Positions 11,116 through 22,919 of a stretch of DNA of 64,000 nt are shown here, one piece after another. The DNA comes from Ursus arctos (Eukaryota > Chordata > Mammalia > Carnivora > Ursidae). Numbering within the stretch: the first letter of the stretch is position 1; each line of letters opens with the position of its first letter. The notes under the pieces were generated by a model. The model ran no database searches. It saw only the letters and a program-made list of their open reading frames with translations, and was not told where the DNA came from. Made by a program: the position numbers and the translations under genes. The DNA is taken from NCBI RefSeq assembly GCF_023065955.2, contig NW_026623050.1:24014501-24078500 (forward strand). Reading direction: 5' to 3'.

Positions 11116-13165
11116 CCGCTGTACCCGTCAGCCGTAGTCCCAAGACTCTAGTACTTAGAGGACCCTCCCAGGGACACTGAGGCAGCTGTCCATTCAGGAA
11201 ACATTTGGGGGGAAGCTACCGCCTGCAGGACGTCACGCCAGCCTGGGTGGGGAGGCAGAGCTGAGTCAGGAGCTCACGACGCCACAGTGAGGTCAAGTGC
11301 ACTTTGACAGGTTTATGAGGTGAGTGGATAGAAAACACGGCTGAGGCTGCCCTCTAGGTCTGTGATGCTGAGGAGCGGGCAGCCTGGCTTTGGTAGAAAG
11401 GGGGCACTACCCCAAGTTGGGGCTTGGGGGGAGAGAGGGAGCACATAAGCTCTCCTTCACAGTTTAGCAGACGAGCTGTCTCCCTTGGGACCGTGAGTAG
11501 GAAGAAGCAAGTGGGATTGTGTCCACCCGAGGAGATGGCTTTCTTTCCTACTTCGGGAAGTCTCCTCTGCATTCAGCGAATAGGTACAGACTAAATTCGG
11601 GGGGGGGGGGTCCTTTGTTCTTTCTTGAATCTCTTTTCCCTTTTACTCCAGGTCGTGGGGTGTGTCCAGGGGGAGGGCCCGGCGAGCACCCCGTCAGCCC
11701 TGATCCGAGACTGAGTTGATCCTATCGGGTCTTTTAACCACGTCTGTCTGGCCAGATACCACAGCCCCATTTTCCCCAAGAGCCCACTGACCTAGAACCT
11801 ATGATAGAAGCTCAAAGCACCCCTACCCCACCTTCCTCAGGACCTTTGGCTCCTCTCAAACCCCAGCTCCAGCCCATCCAGTGACACATTAACCTGGCTT
11901 AGTGCCTGCTTATCTCTTCTTCCTTCCTGCCTCCCTGAACCACACTCACTTCTCTGTCAGTCAGCGGGGCGGCCCTGGCTGTCCGCTACCACAGGGAGCG
12001 TTTCTCTTCTGGAAGCCTTAGAGTTCCAATGTCTACCATGCTGGGTGCAGAGCCAGGCAGCACATGATTTCCAGGAGCTGCCGCCTACTGAGAAGACGAA
12101 GCTGACACTTCCCAGAGGTAAACACCACCGTATAAAATAAGTGAAAGGGGGCATCTGCCAGTTTCTTAATCCAGCTTAAAATGATTGGATTCTGGCTACC
12201 CCGGCCTCCTCTGACCCTCGTGTTAGGACTGTAGGGGTCCCCGAACCTCCATCCAAGTTAATGCTAAACTCCACTGGATTCTTCCAGATTCACCCTGATG
12301 AACCCAGGGTTGGTTTCCCTGTTCCCTATTAGATGTCTTAGCCCTTTCCTCGAACATCTAAGGATTTATAATTCAGAACTCAGGGGATGCAAGCCAAGCT
12401 ATTTGCCCAGTGGGGAGGCCCAACTCATGAGTCTTACTGTTTCTGAAGTAGCAAAGATAGCTATGGTCGTCGTGGGAACTCAGGCCTGGGTTGGACATTC
12501 TTATTATCTGGTTTCGTGTTGCTTTTATTTTTGATAGCCAAGGAAGGAGGATGGCCTCATCATTTTCAGTGCTTGGGACTTCTAACTGTCTTCCTGTCAT
12601 CCTGAACTCTTGGACACGTTTGTCTCCAGGATCACGTGGCTCTGCCTTTTCATTTCAGCAGGGGTGAAAGAAATCCCATCCAAGGGGCTCTGAGCCCCAG
12701 GTCCTGGTTCCTGCCCTGAAAACAGCCTGGTTCCCAGGCTCTCCGGGGCTGGGCCCTCCCTCCTGCCTGTGCTCTGCCTTCTCTTCAAGTCCAGCATGAA
12801 CTTAGAGCGTGGAGGCTGTGAGCGTCCCAGCTGTCTGTCCGAGTGAGCTCTGCAGGTTGCCCGGCTCACGGTTTCCCTGCACCTCCCGCAGTCCTGTCCC
12901 CTTGCCTGTGCTTCCAGCCTCAACTACCGCTCATCCCTCAGCTCCGCAGGGCTCCGCTGACCACTTACAGCGCAGTCACTTCCAGGGCACAGAGAAGGGG
13001 ACGATGTCAGGTCTGTCCGCCGCTCTATCCACCCGGCCACATTACCAGCATCAATGCTTTTGCTTGGTCCAGAGCTCAAGAATGCTACTCGTGCCCTCCT
13101 TGAGCCGTCCTGTGAGTAGAAGGGCCTTTGTGGGCTGGCACGGGAGTGTGTGTACCTTCAGCAAG
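11116..13165. other. No gene recognised; GC-richer unique sequence
   Basis: Open frames of 60-145 codons occur (for example 12809-13246), on both strands and overlapping, without domain or splice support. A run of about 10 G lies near 11600. I see no CpG island. Confidence 0.4.
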
Positions 13166-13169
13166 GGCC

Positions 13170-13395
13170 TGCACACGCCAGGTATTAAGGCAAGTCTCTC
13201 ATCATGTGTTATCATGTTTAATCCTCACAACCATCCTACAAAATAGGTATTTTGGTATGAGTCCCAGTTACCCAAGGGAAGTCACCAAAGCATGGACGGA
13301 TTACAGAATTTGCTTGTCATCATGCAGCTAGAAAGCGACAGAGCCAGGATTCAGACCTCGTTCTGTCTTGCCAAAACCCAGGTGTGCCTGTAACT
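13170..13395 (-). repeat. MIR SINE, reverse
   Basis: 'TTTAATCCTCACAACCATCC', then a decayed GAGGAAACTGAGG-type middle, then 'GCAGCTAGAAAGCGACAGAGC' in shortened form and 'CAGGATTCAGACC': the reverse complement of a MIR. Confidence 0.85.
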
Positions 13396-13444
13396 ACTAC
13401 CCGCTTGGTATTACTAATATGTAGATTATCTCAACATATTATAT

Positions 13445-13690
13445 CTGCAATTTAATTTTTTTAAAAATTTAAATTCAGTTAACATACAGTGTATTATTAG
13501 TTTCAGGGATAGAATGTCGTGACTCATGAGTTGCATAGAACACCAGTGCTCATTACTTCCCGTGCCCAACTTCCTGCCCCTCACCCAGTTACCCCATCCC
13601 CCCACCTCCCGCCCCTCCAGCAGCCCTCAGTTTGTTTCTTAGAGTTTAGAGTCTCTTATGGTTTGTCTCCATCTCTGATTTTGTCTTATT
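13445..13690 (-). mobile_element. L1 3' UTR fragment
   Basis: Same carnivore L1 3' end as at 8598: 'AATTCAGTTAACATACAGTG', 'CTCAGTTTGTTTCTTAG', 'GTCTCTTATGGTTTGTCTCC'. Confidence 0.82.
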
Positions 13691-15356
13691 TTACAATTTG
13701 TTAACATTATATTAGCATATATTTAGTAAATAAAAGTGGATACCTGTTTTGGTTACCTTAACAATCAAATATTCAAAACATTTTCTTTTTATTGAAGATT
13801 CTGTGATATGATTTTTATGGGAAAGAAGGTGGGACTTTGAGGGGCCCATCAAAGAAAAGTCGTATATAAAGAAATTGGAGAGATTTTTGTAGATTCAGAT
13901 GCCCAAACAAGCGTTTGCTCTTTGTGTTTGCCTCAGAAATGTCGCAGCTCAAAACTGAGAGCCACACAGACTCTGAATGATGGAAGCTGACAGAAGGCAG
14001 AGCCAGTGGAGTGGGGCCAATAAAAGCGGGAGCACGGGTGACCCTACCTGGCTCCCTTGCCACTGGCCTGTCTCCATCTATAGTCAGAAACAGGCAGAAG
14101 AGGTCCAAAAACAGAAAAGACCCAAGTTCCCTAGGCTGGACTGGGGGCCACATAAACAATTCTTGTAGGAAGAAGGTAACTGTGACCCATCTCCCTTATT
14201 ATGCTATTGTCTTCAGATGAAGCCCACATTTTGGAATCAGCTAGGATTTCTGCTCCGCTGGCTCGGCCCCTTATTAGGCTCGGCCAACAGGGGGCGCTGG
14301 AGGAAGCCAGTGGGGCTGGAGGCGGGATTTCCTGCTTGCTTCCTGTCTACTTCCTGCTTCTGTGAGCATCACCATGTCAACGCCTGTTTACCTCTTGGGG
14401 GCAGTTTCTTTATGTAACTGCACTGACTCCAGTTACAGTAACCGTGGGCCAAGACGTCAACCGCCTCTGGAGAGGTTGGGATCTCAGCCTGCGGGCTTTC
14501 CCCCGAGGTCAGAGGCCCCAGCACCAGTTGAGTAGTTGGCGGTGTACCCATCTTAGAGGTCTTGAGTTTCAGCTTGTTGGTACCTTTCTTCCCAAATTTT
14601 AAATTAAAAAATTCCCCAACCTTGACTTCATTCCTCCAATCTAGAAGTGGTAGCTACTTCTAGCAATTTCTACTTCCCTAATTTAGGGTGTTCTAACCCC
14701 CCCCCCCCCCCCGCCCTACAGTTATCTATTTAACTTTATATCTAGTTCTTTATATTAAGTTTGCTGTCTCACATATTTGGCCAGGAATGCTACTTTATTA
14801 GAGGGGGGTGTTGGGTTCAGGAGAGAGACAGTGGCAACAGTATCAGCAGCTTTGAAGAAGGCATTTTTCTACCCTGTATTGCCCAAACTACCCCATGGGG
14901 CTCTCACTGAAGTCCAGCTGCCCATAGCATTAGTCCATTCCTTCCACTGCCAAGACCTAGACTCGCAGACATTAGTGAGTGAGAACTGGAACCGCGTGGG
15001 TATTTCTACAGCTCACAGATTATTAACAATAATGAATGACAGGTAAATGAATTTTTTTTTTTTGAGCAGTTGCCATTTGGAGAACAGACTCTGGTTTTTA
15101 AGGACTTTTCTAAGAAAAAAAAAATTTAATTGCTTCACTCTTGTAATGTTCAGGGAACAAAAGAGGAGTGATACTTGGATTCCAGGCCAAAAGAAGGCAG
15201 GGGCATACCTGTGTTTCTGTGGTTCCTTGCTAAGTGGGGGGCGGGGGGGAAACTTTCAAGTTCTTGTGTTGACCATTGACACGTTTTTATTAATGGTTTT
15301 GTGGCAGGAGAGCATGGTTACAAACTGGGCTGTTCTGGTTGAAATACCTGTTTGTG
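13691..15356. other. No gene recognised; CTCF-like motif and poly-C tract
   Basis: Contains a CTCF-like site (separate entry) and an uninterrupted run of about 15 C near 14697-14712. Open frames of 60-114 codons show no known domain. Confidence 0.45.
14284..14299 (+). promoter_or_regulatory. Candidate CTCF-binding motif
   Basis: CCAACAGGGGGCGCTG matches 15 of 16 positions of the core CTCF consensus CCASYAGRKGGCRSYR. It lies about 3 kb upstream of the GCNT3 coding exon. It could come from an old repeat, since such motifs are often repeat-borne. Confidence 0.5.
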
Positions 15357-15563
15357 GGGCACCTGGGTGGCTCAGTCAGTTAAGCATCTGACTCTTGGTT
15401 TCGGCTCAGGTCATGATCTCAGGGTTCTGGGATTGAGCCCCATGTGGGGCTCCCTGCTCAGCAGGGAGTCTGCTTCTCCCTCTCTCTCTGCCTGCCACTC
15501 CCCCTGCTTGTGCTTTCTCTCTCTGTCAAATTAATAAATGAAATCTTAAAAAAAAAAAAAAAA
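15357..15563 (+). mobile_element. Can-SINE
   Basis: Full-length forward copy starting 'GGGGCACCTGGGTGGCTCAG', with A-tail at 15548-15563. Confidence 0.94.
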
Positions 15564-16165
15564 CCAGCTTGCAGATACTGCCAGCATTTTCTTCCTGCCT
15601 TACACACCTCCCTGAATGGCTAGGGCTTGAGAATATGCTCCTGAATATTTGTGAGCTTGTGCTCTTATCTGAGAGCAGGAAGCCAGAAGGTGAATGATAG
15701 AGCCACCTGCTGCTCTCTACTTTGCAGAGGCTGAGAAGGAGCCTGAGACTGGTCGTGGACATCCTGTGACTATCCGAGCCCACATTTGGAAGGGGTTAGA
15801 AGAAGGGGCTATGGTGTGGACATTTGCTTCCATGGATTCCAATCACTCTTCCCTTGGAAACAAACACATCCTCGCAAGTGATCTTTCCTAAGCAAGAACA
15901 AAGCTATTAAAAAGGTGAGAATTTTCTTAATCTTCCATTTTTTTCTTCTTCTTAGATTCCCATAAAAGTTATGACCAAGAAGGACACTATCTTATGCTCA
16001 GAAAGAGGACACAACAAAGGAAAACAGTCTTTGTTGGGAGGATTTGTCCCATTTTGTTTCTCGCCTGTAAGGGATTTTTTTCTCTATCATCTGGTTTTCT
16101 TTGGTAGTATTCAGAACCCTGTATTGTATTATTTAAAAAGTAGTTGTGGTTTGAAGGAAGAAGTA
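15564..16165. other. Nothing recognised
   Basis: Unique-looking sequence upstream of GCNT3. A non-coding first exon of GCNT3 could lie here or further upstream, but I cannot identify it. Confidence 0.4.
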
Positions 16166-16169
16166 TTGG

Positions 16170-16335
16170 GCTTGCAGACAAAAAACTGGGGATGAGTCCC
16201 ATATTTGCTTCTTAAATATACATGATATTTGGCAAGGCTTGGTAATATTACACTTCAGGTATGTTGTGAAGATTCAATTGGGCAATGTAAAGAAATATTT
16301 CTGGCCCATAGAAAGCACTCATTCACTATAGTACA
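16170..16335 (+). repeat. MIR SINE, decayed
   Basis: 'GTTGTGAAGATTCAATTGGG', 'AATGTAAAGAAATA' and 'GGCCCATAGAAAGCACTCA' follow the 3' part of MIR. Confidence 0.65.
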
Positions 16336-16565
16336 TGCATAGCTCTGTGTGTCTCTGAGTGTAGATATTTTTAAAATTTGGATAGACTGGGTTATCTGTA
16401 TGAATGATTACAATGCACTTGTTGGATCATACCCAATTTTTTCTACTTCTTTAAGAACATTTTTTTAAAAGGGTGGCTAGATACCACATCTAACCAACGA
16501 ATTCTATGTGGTGAAAGCAGCCTAATACACAAATTGCCAAACAAGAGCAAGAAATGTGCTTTTTA

Positions 16566-16691
16566 TTTTATTTACTTCTTTTTTAAAGTTTCTTTATTTT
16601 TAAATAATCTCCTTACCCAGCATGGGACTCGAACTCATGACCCTGAGATCAAGAGTTGCATGCTCTCCCAACTGAGCCAGCCAGGTGCCCC
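16566..16691 (-). mobile_element. Short Can-SINE variant, reverse
   Basis: Older variant: 'AATAATCTCCTTACCCAGCA', 'GAACTCATGACCCTGAGATC', ending 'ACTGAGCCAGCCAGGTGCCC'. It lacks the AG-rich body of the common copies. Confidence 0.82.
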
Positions 16692-17175
16692 TGTACTTTT
16701 TCTTTGAAAAGGATTTAAATCTTTGGATTTCTAGCACAGATGCTGAGAGTCTGAATTTCATGGAGCATCTGTCTAGACAGATTAGAAGTTCTAGGCCCCA
16801 GATAAGTGCTGTGTTAGAAACAGGGTGGTAAAGGGTTGAGGGGGAAGATGGAGAAATGAAAGGTGGGCAGGGACTTCCTCTTACTCATTACACCTCAACG
16901 TCAGCAGGTGCTCAGTTCTGCTTCCCTTTCCTTTTCTCTTGGGTGGAGGTGGAGCCAGATCCTGATCCCAGCATGAATGGCTTGTTTGTATATAGGGGTC
17001 AGGTTCTAGACCTCTGTCAGCAAGCCAGGGATAAGAGAGGCTCCTCGGCAGGTCGTGACTGAGGATGTTAATCTAGAGAAGACCCGTCTTTTTGCCACCC
17101 CTTTGGAGTCGAGCTTGATGTTCCTGTGAATACATTCAGGGTTAGTTTGTAATTGAAGGCATTTTGTTCTGTCCA
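16692..17175. other. GCNT3 upstream intronic/flanking sequence
   Basis: No repeat recognised. This is probably the end of the intron before the GCNT3 coding exon. Confidence 0.45.
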
Positions 17176-17236
17176 AGGATCCATCCTCCTCCTCCTTCCC
17201 TGTGCCCCAACTCTCCTGGTTTCTCATTCCGTGAAG
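17176..17236 (+). other. GCNT3: Likely splice acceptor and polypyrimidine tract of the GCNT3 coding exon
   Basis: Between an AG at 17176-17177 and the AG at 17235-17236 runs a C/T-rich stretch (about 17180-17230) with no intervening AG, ending 'CCGTGAAG' directly before the start codon. This is the layout of a 3' splice site. GCNT3 is known to have an upstream non-coding exon, which I could not locate. Either AG could be the acceptor. If the second is used, the ATG opens the exon. Confidence 0.5.
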
Positions 17237-18553
17237 ATGATTTGGTGGAAGAAGCAGCTGTGCCAGCAGCGTCACCTGTGGGCCCTGGGCTGCTACATGC
17301 TGCTGGCCGTTGTCGCTCTGAGGTTTTCTCTCAGACTGAAATGTGACTTTGATTCCCTGGATCTGGAGTCCAGCGACTTCCGAAGCCAGCACTGTAGGGA
17401 CATCTTGTACAACTCCCTGAAGCTGCCAGCAAAGAGGTCCATCAACTGTTCTGGAATCATCCGAGGGGACCACCAAGCAGTGACGGAGGCTCTCCTGGAC
17501 AACCTGGAGGTCAAGAAGAAGCGGGAGCCTTTCACAGACACCGACTACCTTAACATGACCCGAGACTGTGAGCACTTCAAGGCCGAAAGGAAGTTCATAC
17601 GGTTCCCTCTGAGCAAAGAAGAGTTAGACTTCCCTATCGCGTACTCTATGGTGGTCCACGAGAAGATAGAGAGCTTCGAAAGACTGCTGCGAGCTTTGTA
17701 TGCCCCTCAGAACATCTACTGTGTCCATGTGGATGAGAAATCCCCAGAAACTTTCAAAGAGGCGGTCAAGGCGATTGTGTCGTGCTTCCCAAATGTCTTC
17801 ATAGCCAGTAAGCTGGTTCGGGTGGTTTACGCCTCCTGGTCCAGGGTGCAGGCTGACCTCAACTGTATGGAGGACTTGCTCCAGAGCCCAGTGCCATGGA
17901 AATACTTACTGAATACGTGTGGGACAGACTTTCCCATAAAGACCAACGCCGAGATGGTCCTGGCCCTCAAGATGTTGAATGGGAAGAACAGTATGGAGTC
18001 TGAAAAACCTACCGAGTACAAAAAGTCTCGCTGGACGTACCACTACGAGGTGACAGACACATTGTACATAACCAGCAAGATGAAGGATCCTCCGCCGGAT
18101 AATATGCCTATGTTCACGGGCAATGCCTATATTGTGGCTTCTCGAAACTTTGTCCAGCATGTCTTAGAGAACCCCAAGTCCCGAAGACTGATCGAGTGGG
18201 TAAAAGACACCTATAGCCCCGATGAGCATCTCTGGGCCACCCTTCAGCGTGCGCCGTGGATGCCGGGTTCTATTCCCTACCACCCCAAGTTTCACATCTC
18301 CGACATGACAGCCATTGCCAGGCTGGTCAAGTGGCAAGGCCATGAGGGAGACATCACTATGGGGGCACCTTATGCACCTTGCTCCGGAACCCACCAGCGG
18401 TCTGTGTGTGTTTATGGGACTGGGGACCTGCATTGGATTCTTCAAAACCATCACCTGTTGGCTAACAAGTTTGACCCAAAGGTAGATGACAATGTTCTTC
18501 AGTGCTTAGAAGAGTACTTACGCTATAAGGCCATCTATGGGACTGAACTCTGA
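17237..18553 (+). CDS. GCNT3: GCNT3: mucin-type core 2/core 4 beta-1,6-N-acetylglucosaminyltransferase (438 aa, complete)
   Basis: The enzyme transfers GlcNAc from UDP-GlcNAc in beta-1,6 linkage to the GalNAc of core 1 or core 3 O-glycans, making core 2 and core 4, and also has I-branching activity. It is a Golgi type II membrane protein of CAZy family GT14. Seen here: a short basic cytosolic N-terminus, one hydrophobic anchor at about residues 13-31, then a stem and lumenal catalytic domain. Sequons are at N70 (NCS) and N106 (NMT). Lumenal cysteines typical of the family include C71, C111, C162, C183, C210, C228, C382, C391 and C423. The SPDEHLW motif carries E340, matching the catalytic Glu of C2GnT. 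The tail 'KAIYGTEL' matches human GCNT3 as I remember it, and the length equals the human 438. The frame is intact in one exon. I chose the ATG at 17237 (A at -3) over an in-frame ATG at 17153, because the 28 extra codons would translate a polypyrimidine tract. GCNT1 and GCNT4 are less likely given the tail and overall match. Confidence 0.97.
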   Translation: MIWWKKQLCQQRHLWALGCYMLLAVVALRFSLRLKCDFDSLDLESSDFRSQHCRDILYNSLKLPAKRSINCSGIIRGDHQAVTEALLDNLEVKKKREPFTDTDYLNMTRDCEHFKAERKFIRFPLSKEELDFPIAYSMVVHEKIESFERLLRALYAPQNIYCVHVDEKSPETFKEAVKAIVSCFPNVFIASKLVRVVYASWSRVQADLNCMEDLLQSPVPWKYLLNTCGTDFPIKTNAEMVLALKMLNGKNSMESEKPTEYKKSRWTYHYEVTDTLYITSKMKDPPPDNMPMFTGNAYIVASRNFVQHVLENPKSRRLIEWVKDTYSPDEHLWATLQRAPWMPGSIPYHPKFHISDMTAIARLVKWQGHEGDITMGAPYAPCSGTHQRSVCVYGTGDLHWILQNHHLLANKFDPKVDDNVLQCLEEYLRYKAIYGTEL

Positions 18554-19015
18554 GATACCCTATCAGAGAATTGCTACCTGTGGGGCAGGAACGTGTGCAA
18601 ACATGCCCAGGGGGTGCTGGGACAGTGGGGTGGGGGACCGGGGCTCTGGAATCCTTGGTACCCCCAAGTCGGGGGGTTGCTGTGGGAGTGTGGGTAAGTA
18701 GATCCCCTGCCTTATAACTTGCTGCCCTGGGTGAACACTGCGTGGACACTCACGCCGCTCCTAAGAGCTCCCCCACTGACGTTCTCTCAGAGTAAGAACC
18801 GGCTATTTGGGAGAGGAAGGGAGGGCAGTGTGGCAGGGGACCCCGGGTTTCAGTTGAATGCTTGGTGTCTGCTTTTCTACGCCATGGAGACACTGGTTCT
18901 AATAACTCTAGGCTTGGTACTGGGGGTAGGATGGGAGTTTAATGGAAAGAGAGGGTCTTTTGTATTATTAACTTAAAAATAAATAGCTCTTGATTCAAAG
19001 CCCTTTCCTCTACTT
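18554..19015 (+). other. GCNT3: GCNT3 3' UTR
   Basis: This non-coding stretch follows the TGA stop and contains no recognisable repeat. It ends just after an AATAAA hexamer, giving a 3' UTR of roughly 450 nt. A second AATAAA near 20331 could serve as a distal alternative, but the sequence between them shows nothing else transcript-like. Confidence 0.65.
18978..18983 (+). terminator. GCNT3: Poly(A) signal AATAAA of GCNT3
   Basis: A canonical AATAAA lies 425 nt after the GCNT3 stop. It is followed about 30 nt later by a U/GU-rich stretch ('CTTTTTGTGTAGT', near 19013-19025), the expected downstream element. Cleavage would fall near 19000. Confidence 0.75.
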
Positions 19016-20863
19016 TTTGTGTAGTAAGCCAGAAATAAGATAAAAGTGGAAAGCTGCTTCTTGTAACTATTTGTGACATTTACAATCCCTGGTGGCTGGC
19101 AAGAGAATCTCCATTATTCCAAAGTGATCATGGCAGGGCGTCTAAATAGCAGATTCAAAAGATGATAGAGGAACAGAACTGATTCTTTCATGATTAAAAG
19201 CCCTCGTTTTGTTTACATTGACAGGTTCATGACTTCTCTGTAAGGGAAAAAGCAGGGCGGTTTAACCAATTTGACCACCCACATCCTTACGGGACAGTCA
19301 CAGCATTAATTTTGCCAGCTTCACAGCCAAAGCTGGATGTTCTGTGACAAAGATAATAGCGATTTAGGTAAGGCCACTATATAATTTATTGTCCAAACGG
19401 GAACGTGTTTCCGTGGGGGGGGGGGGGGGGCGGCACGCTGAGCTATTAATAGTTCTTTTGGAAAACAAGAATGAACTAGGACCATCTAGCTAAATCAGGA
19501 AGTCTGGGTGTCCCAAGTTAGGCCTCTTCGGTCAAAACTCTAGCTTAAGTATATGAATGGAAGTGTCACTATGTGTAGTTCTGGGATTTATACATTTCCT
19601 TGTGGGGAGACAGTTGTGTGTGTATTCTCCATTTCCACCACCCCCCAATAAATGTTACCCAGTGAAAGATTTCCTTCTGAAGCTCCAGAGAGAAGTGTCA
19701 GATAATTGGCAGGCAGTTGGCTCTTGGTCAGACTCTGTGAGGGGCGTATATGTATATATAAAGACTGGCATATCTTCTGCAGAGTGCAGCTGATCTTCTG
19801 GAAAAGAGATTATACACAAGTTCGTGTAACTCGAATGATCCTGGGATGTCATGATGTCGCTATTGTGTTCCTCTCTGACCGTGATTCACTTAAGTTCTCT
19901 CTCACAACCAACTGTCCCTGCAACCCACGTACTCTGACATAGTATCACTGTGTCTGACACAGTGCGTTTTCTGTTTGTACGTTGTTATTTTTTAAGGTGG
20001 TCCTCTGGTAATGGGCATGGCCACCTCACCTCCCCTACGTTGCAGTATCGCGTCCTCTCCACCTCGCTCCAGCCCCACCAGAGATGACTGATGAATGGTC
20101 ATGTGCCAGCAGATGAGCCCTGTGCGGTCCGTCCCCAGCCGTGGGGATCATGGACCTCTCCACCTGCTAGCCTTTGTGACTGGCCTTGTTCCTCCTCTGC
20201 AGGGGGTTGGAAGGCGGCGGCCTGCTGCTGTGGGGAGTGGGCAGAAATGCTCCCCTGAGTGCGTGTGTCCTGAGAAAAGTACTCAGGTCTTTGGTCTCAT
20301 GTTCAATTGCCTCTGTAAGTTTTCATGTGAAATAAATTGTAATTTAAAAATATAAAAGAGATAAAAATGTGAACTTGTCATTTGGGGGGAGTAAGTTGTT
20401 GGAATTTTCCAAGCACCGAAATTTTCTCGAGAAATAGATTCAGGTGAATAGGAGGTGCGCTTTATTTAATAACATGAGGTTTTCATATCAGAAGGGTCAC
20501 ATTTCTCCATCATTTGTTTAGTGTATTTTAGAAATCATAACGATTAAACCATCATATCTGTTGATTTTTCCTTCCCTCTGACTCATATCTGTTTCTTTAA
20601 CCTTTGTCTGATCAAGAAAAATCGTAAGTGAGTTGAGCAATGATGTTTGTATTACCTCTCAAGGTTTGAATATTTCCTCTTTGATTTGGTAAACATTGCT
20701 TTAATAACTATATTTTTGCACACTCTGCCTATTGTAATCTTTGCTCTTGATTGAGTGAAAAATTAAGAAAAGGTAGTTGATAACAATCCCAACAATTGTT
20801 TGGAAACAGATGGCCTGATTTATTTGGGGAGATCAAATATTTGCATTAAAAATGGAAAGAACA
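19016..20863. other. GCNT3 downstream flank, nothing recognised
   Basis: Holds a poly-G run (about 19416-19430) and a stray AATAAA near 20331. Short open frames have no support. Confidence 0.45.
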
Positions 20864-21032
20864 GGGACGCCTGGGTGGCTCAGTTGATTAAGCGTCTGCC
20901 TTTGACTGAGGTCATGATTCCAGGGTCCTGGGATCGAGCCCCGCACTGGGCTCCTTGCTCAGCAGGGAGCCTGCTTCTCCCTCTCCCTCTGCCTGCTGCT
21001 CTGTCAAATAAAGAAAATATTAAAAAAAAATC
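20864..21032 (+). mobile_element. Can-SINE
   Basis: Starts 'GGACGCCTGGGTGGCTCAG', ends in an A-tail; flanked by an AAAGAACA direct repeat. Confidence 0.93.
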
Positions 21033-21174
21033 TAAAAGAACAAGTGAATGCACTGCCTGCCTTAAGGACCTTAATTGGACTGAAGGCCTGCTGTTCTTTC
21101 TTCCATTCAGTCAGTCATTTATTACAAAGATGCTTAAGATAGAGTTCCCATCTCTGTGAAGCTTGAGTGTATGA

Positions 21175-22860
21175 CAAGGATTGACAGAACCCCTGTGTTC
21201 ATTCCACAAATATTCACTAAGCTCTTACTATTTACTAGGCATCGTCCTCGACACTGGGCATAGAGCAGTCACCAGAACAGAAGCCCTGGTGCTCCTGTTG
21301 TTCACATGCTAGCAGGAAACTAAACAGATAAGTACTAGATACGTGTCTTGGCAGGAGACGGTGCTAGAGAGTAATTGAAGGAAGTGAGAGAGACCTTAGG
21401 AGAGTGGGGTGGAGAGGGAGGGTGCTTGGCATTGTGAATGCTGCGGGCAGGGAGGCCCTGGATGGACAAGCGCCATTGGAGTCAAGATCTGAAGAGGATG
21501 AAGGAATGCTCCATGAGAATAAATGGGGGAAGAGCATTCTAGGCCAAGAGGAGACTTGCAAGGCCCCAAACAGGAGCTCGTCTGCCACGTTTGAGGAAGG
21601 GCAAGGAGGCTAGTGTAAATGAAGCAGAGGTAACAGTACAGGGGAGAAGGGTCTCCTGTGAAGGTCGTGGTAACCTATTACATGGAATTTGAGCAAAACA
21701 GGCCACCGGAAGGTTTTGAGCAGAGGACTGACCTGATCTGGTTTAAAATGTTAATGCCGCACCAAGAACAGACTGGTGGGGGGTTTGGTGGTGGTGGGGA
21801 GCAGGGAGGCCAGCTAGGAAGCAGTGGTCCTCACACTAGCGGTAGTGGCTTAGACCAGGGTTACAGAAGTGGAAATGGTGACAGCGGTCAGATTCTGGAA
21901 ATGCTTTGAAGGTTGTCTGAGGATTTGCTGACGGATCGCGTTTGTGAGAGAAAAGGCAGAGTTAAGAAAGTCTCCAAGGGTTTTGTCCTGATGATCAGTG
22001 AGAAGGATAGAGTTTCCAGTAATCAAGATGGGAAATCTGAGTGGGTTCTTAGGGGAAGAGAGGAGTTTGATGTTACACATACAAGACTGGAGATGCCTGT
22101 TCACATCTGGGTAGAGATGCTGAGGAGGCGAACGTGTGAGGAACCTGAGTTCAGGAGAAAGATCTGGGCTGGAGGCACTTTGTTGGCTGCTCCACTTACA
22201 CAGCGTGTACGTGACACTGGATGAGAAAACAGAAGAAGCCCCCACACGAGTTCTGGGGCTCTCCAAAATGAGAGGTCAGGGAGGTAAGGTGGAACGAATA
22301 AGAGAAAGTTGGAAAGGAGCAGCTAGTGGGGCAGAAGCCATATTGGGCACGCAGTGTTCTGGAAGCCTAGAGGAGAAAGTGATTTGAGAAAGAGTTGATG
22401 GTTATGCCTCAAGCAGCTGAAATGGTGGAAGATGAGGAAGAGGAATTGACCGTTGGCCTTAACAATGCAGAAGCGACCTGGATGAGGAGATCAGCGTTTG
22501 TGGAGTGTGGAGGTGAGAACGTGATGGGAGTGATTCAAAGACAGTCTTAGAACAAATTCTGGAATCAGCAAGCATAGATAATTGAGTTTTGCTTTAGCCT
22601 AAGAGATGGGGGAAAACTACAGTAACTGAGGGATGAGAGGGTGGTCTTAAAAATGAGAAAAGTGATAGCCTGTTTGTAGGTTGGTGGGAAAGATCTAGTC
22701 GAGAGAAAAGGTGGAGGAATGAGACGGGAGGCCAGAGTGGCATCCTTGTGAAGAGGGGGTATTTCTGTGGGGGCACAGGAGGAAAGGTCTGTCTTCGACA
22801 GAAGTGTGAACAACAGTTGGCCCCCAATAACGGGGGGGGGGGGGGAAGGCAGGGAGGATG
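21175..22860 (-). mobile_element. L2 LINE, 3' part, reverse
   Basis: Reads as antisense L2: 'GGGGGAAGAGCATTCTAGGC', 'GGTTTTGAGCAGAGGACTGA', 'GATTTGCTGACGGATCG', 'GGAGATGCCTGTTCACATC'. Unusually long for such an old element. It appears to resume at about 24670-25100 after a nested insertion. Confidence 0.75.
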
Positions 22861-22919
22861 GGCTCAGAGGCACACGGTGGGTCCGTGTGGTCGTGTCAGT
22901 TCGTGGAGTGTCTGTCCTT

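Noticed and set aside
12809..13246. 145-codon plus-strand frame in GC-richer sequence
   Set aside because: No recognisable domain, competing overlapping frames on both strands, and it runs into a MIR repeat.
17153..17236. In-frame upstream ATG giving a 466-residue GCNT3
   Set aside because: The added 28 residues translate a polypyrimidine tract with splice-acceptor features. The family and the human protein as I recall it are 438 residues, starting at 17237.
17006..17575. 189-codon minus-strand frame opposite GCNT3
   Set aside because: It lies antisense to a confident GCNT3 exon and carries no known domain; a shadow of the real coding strand.
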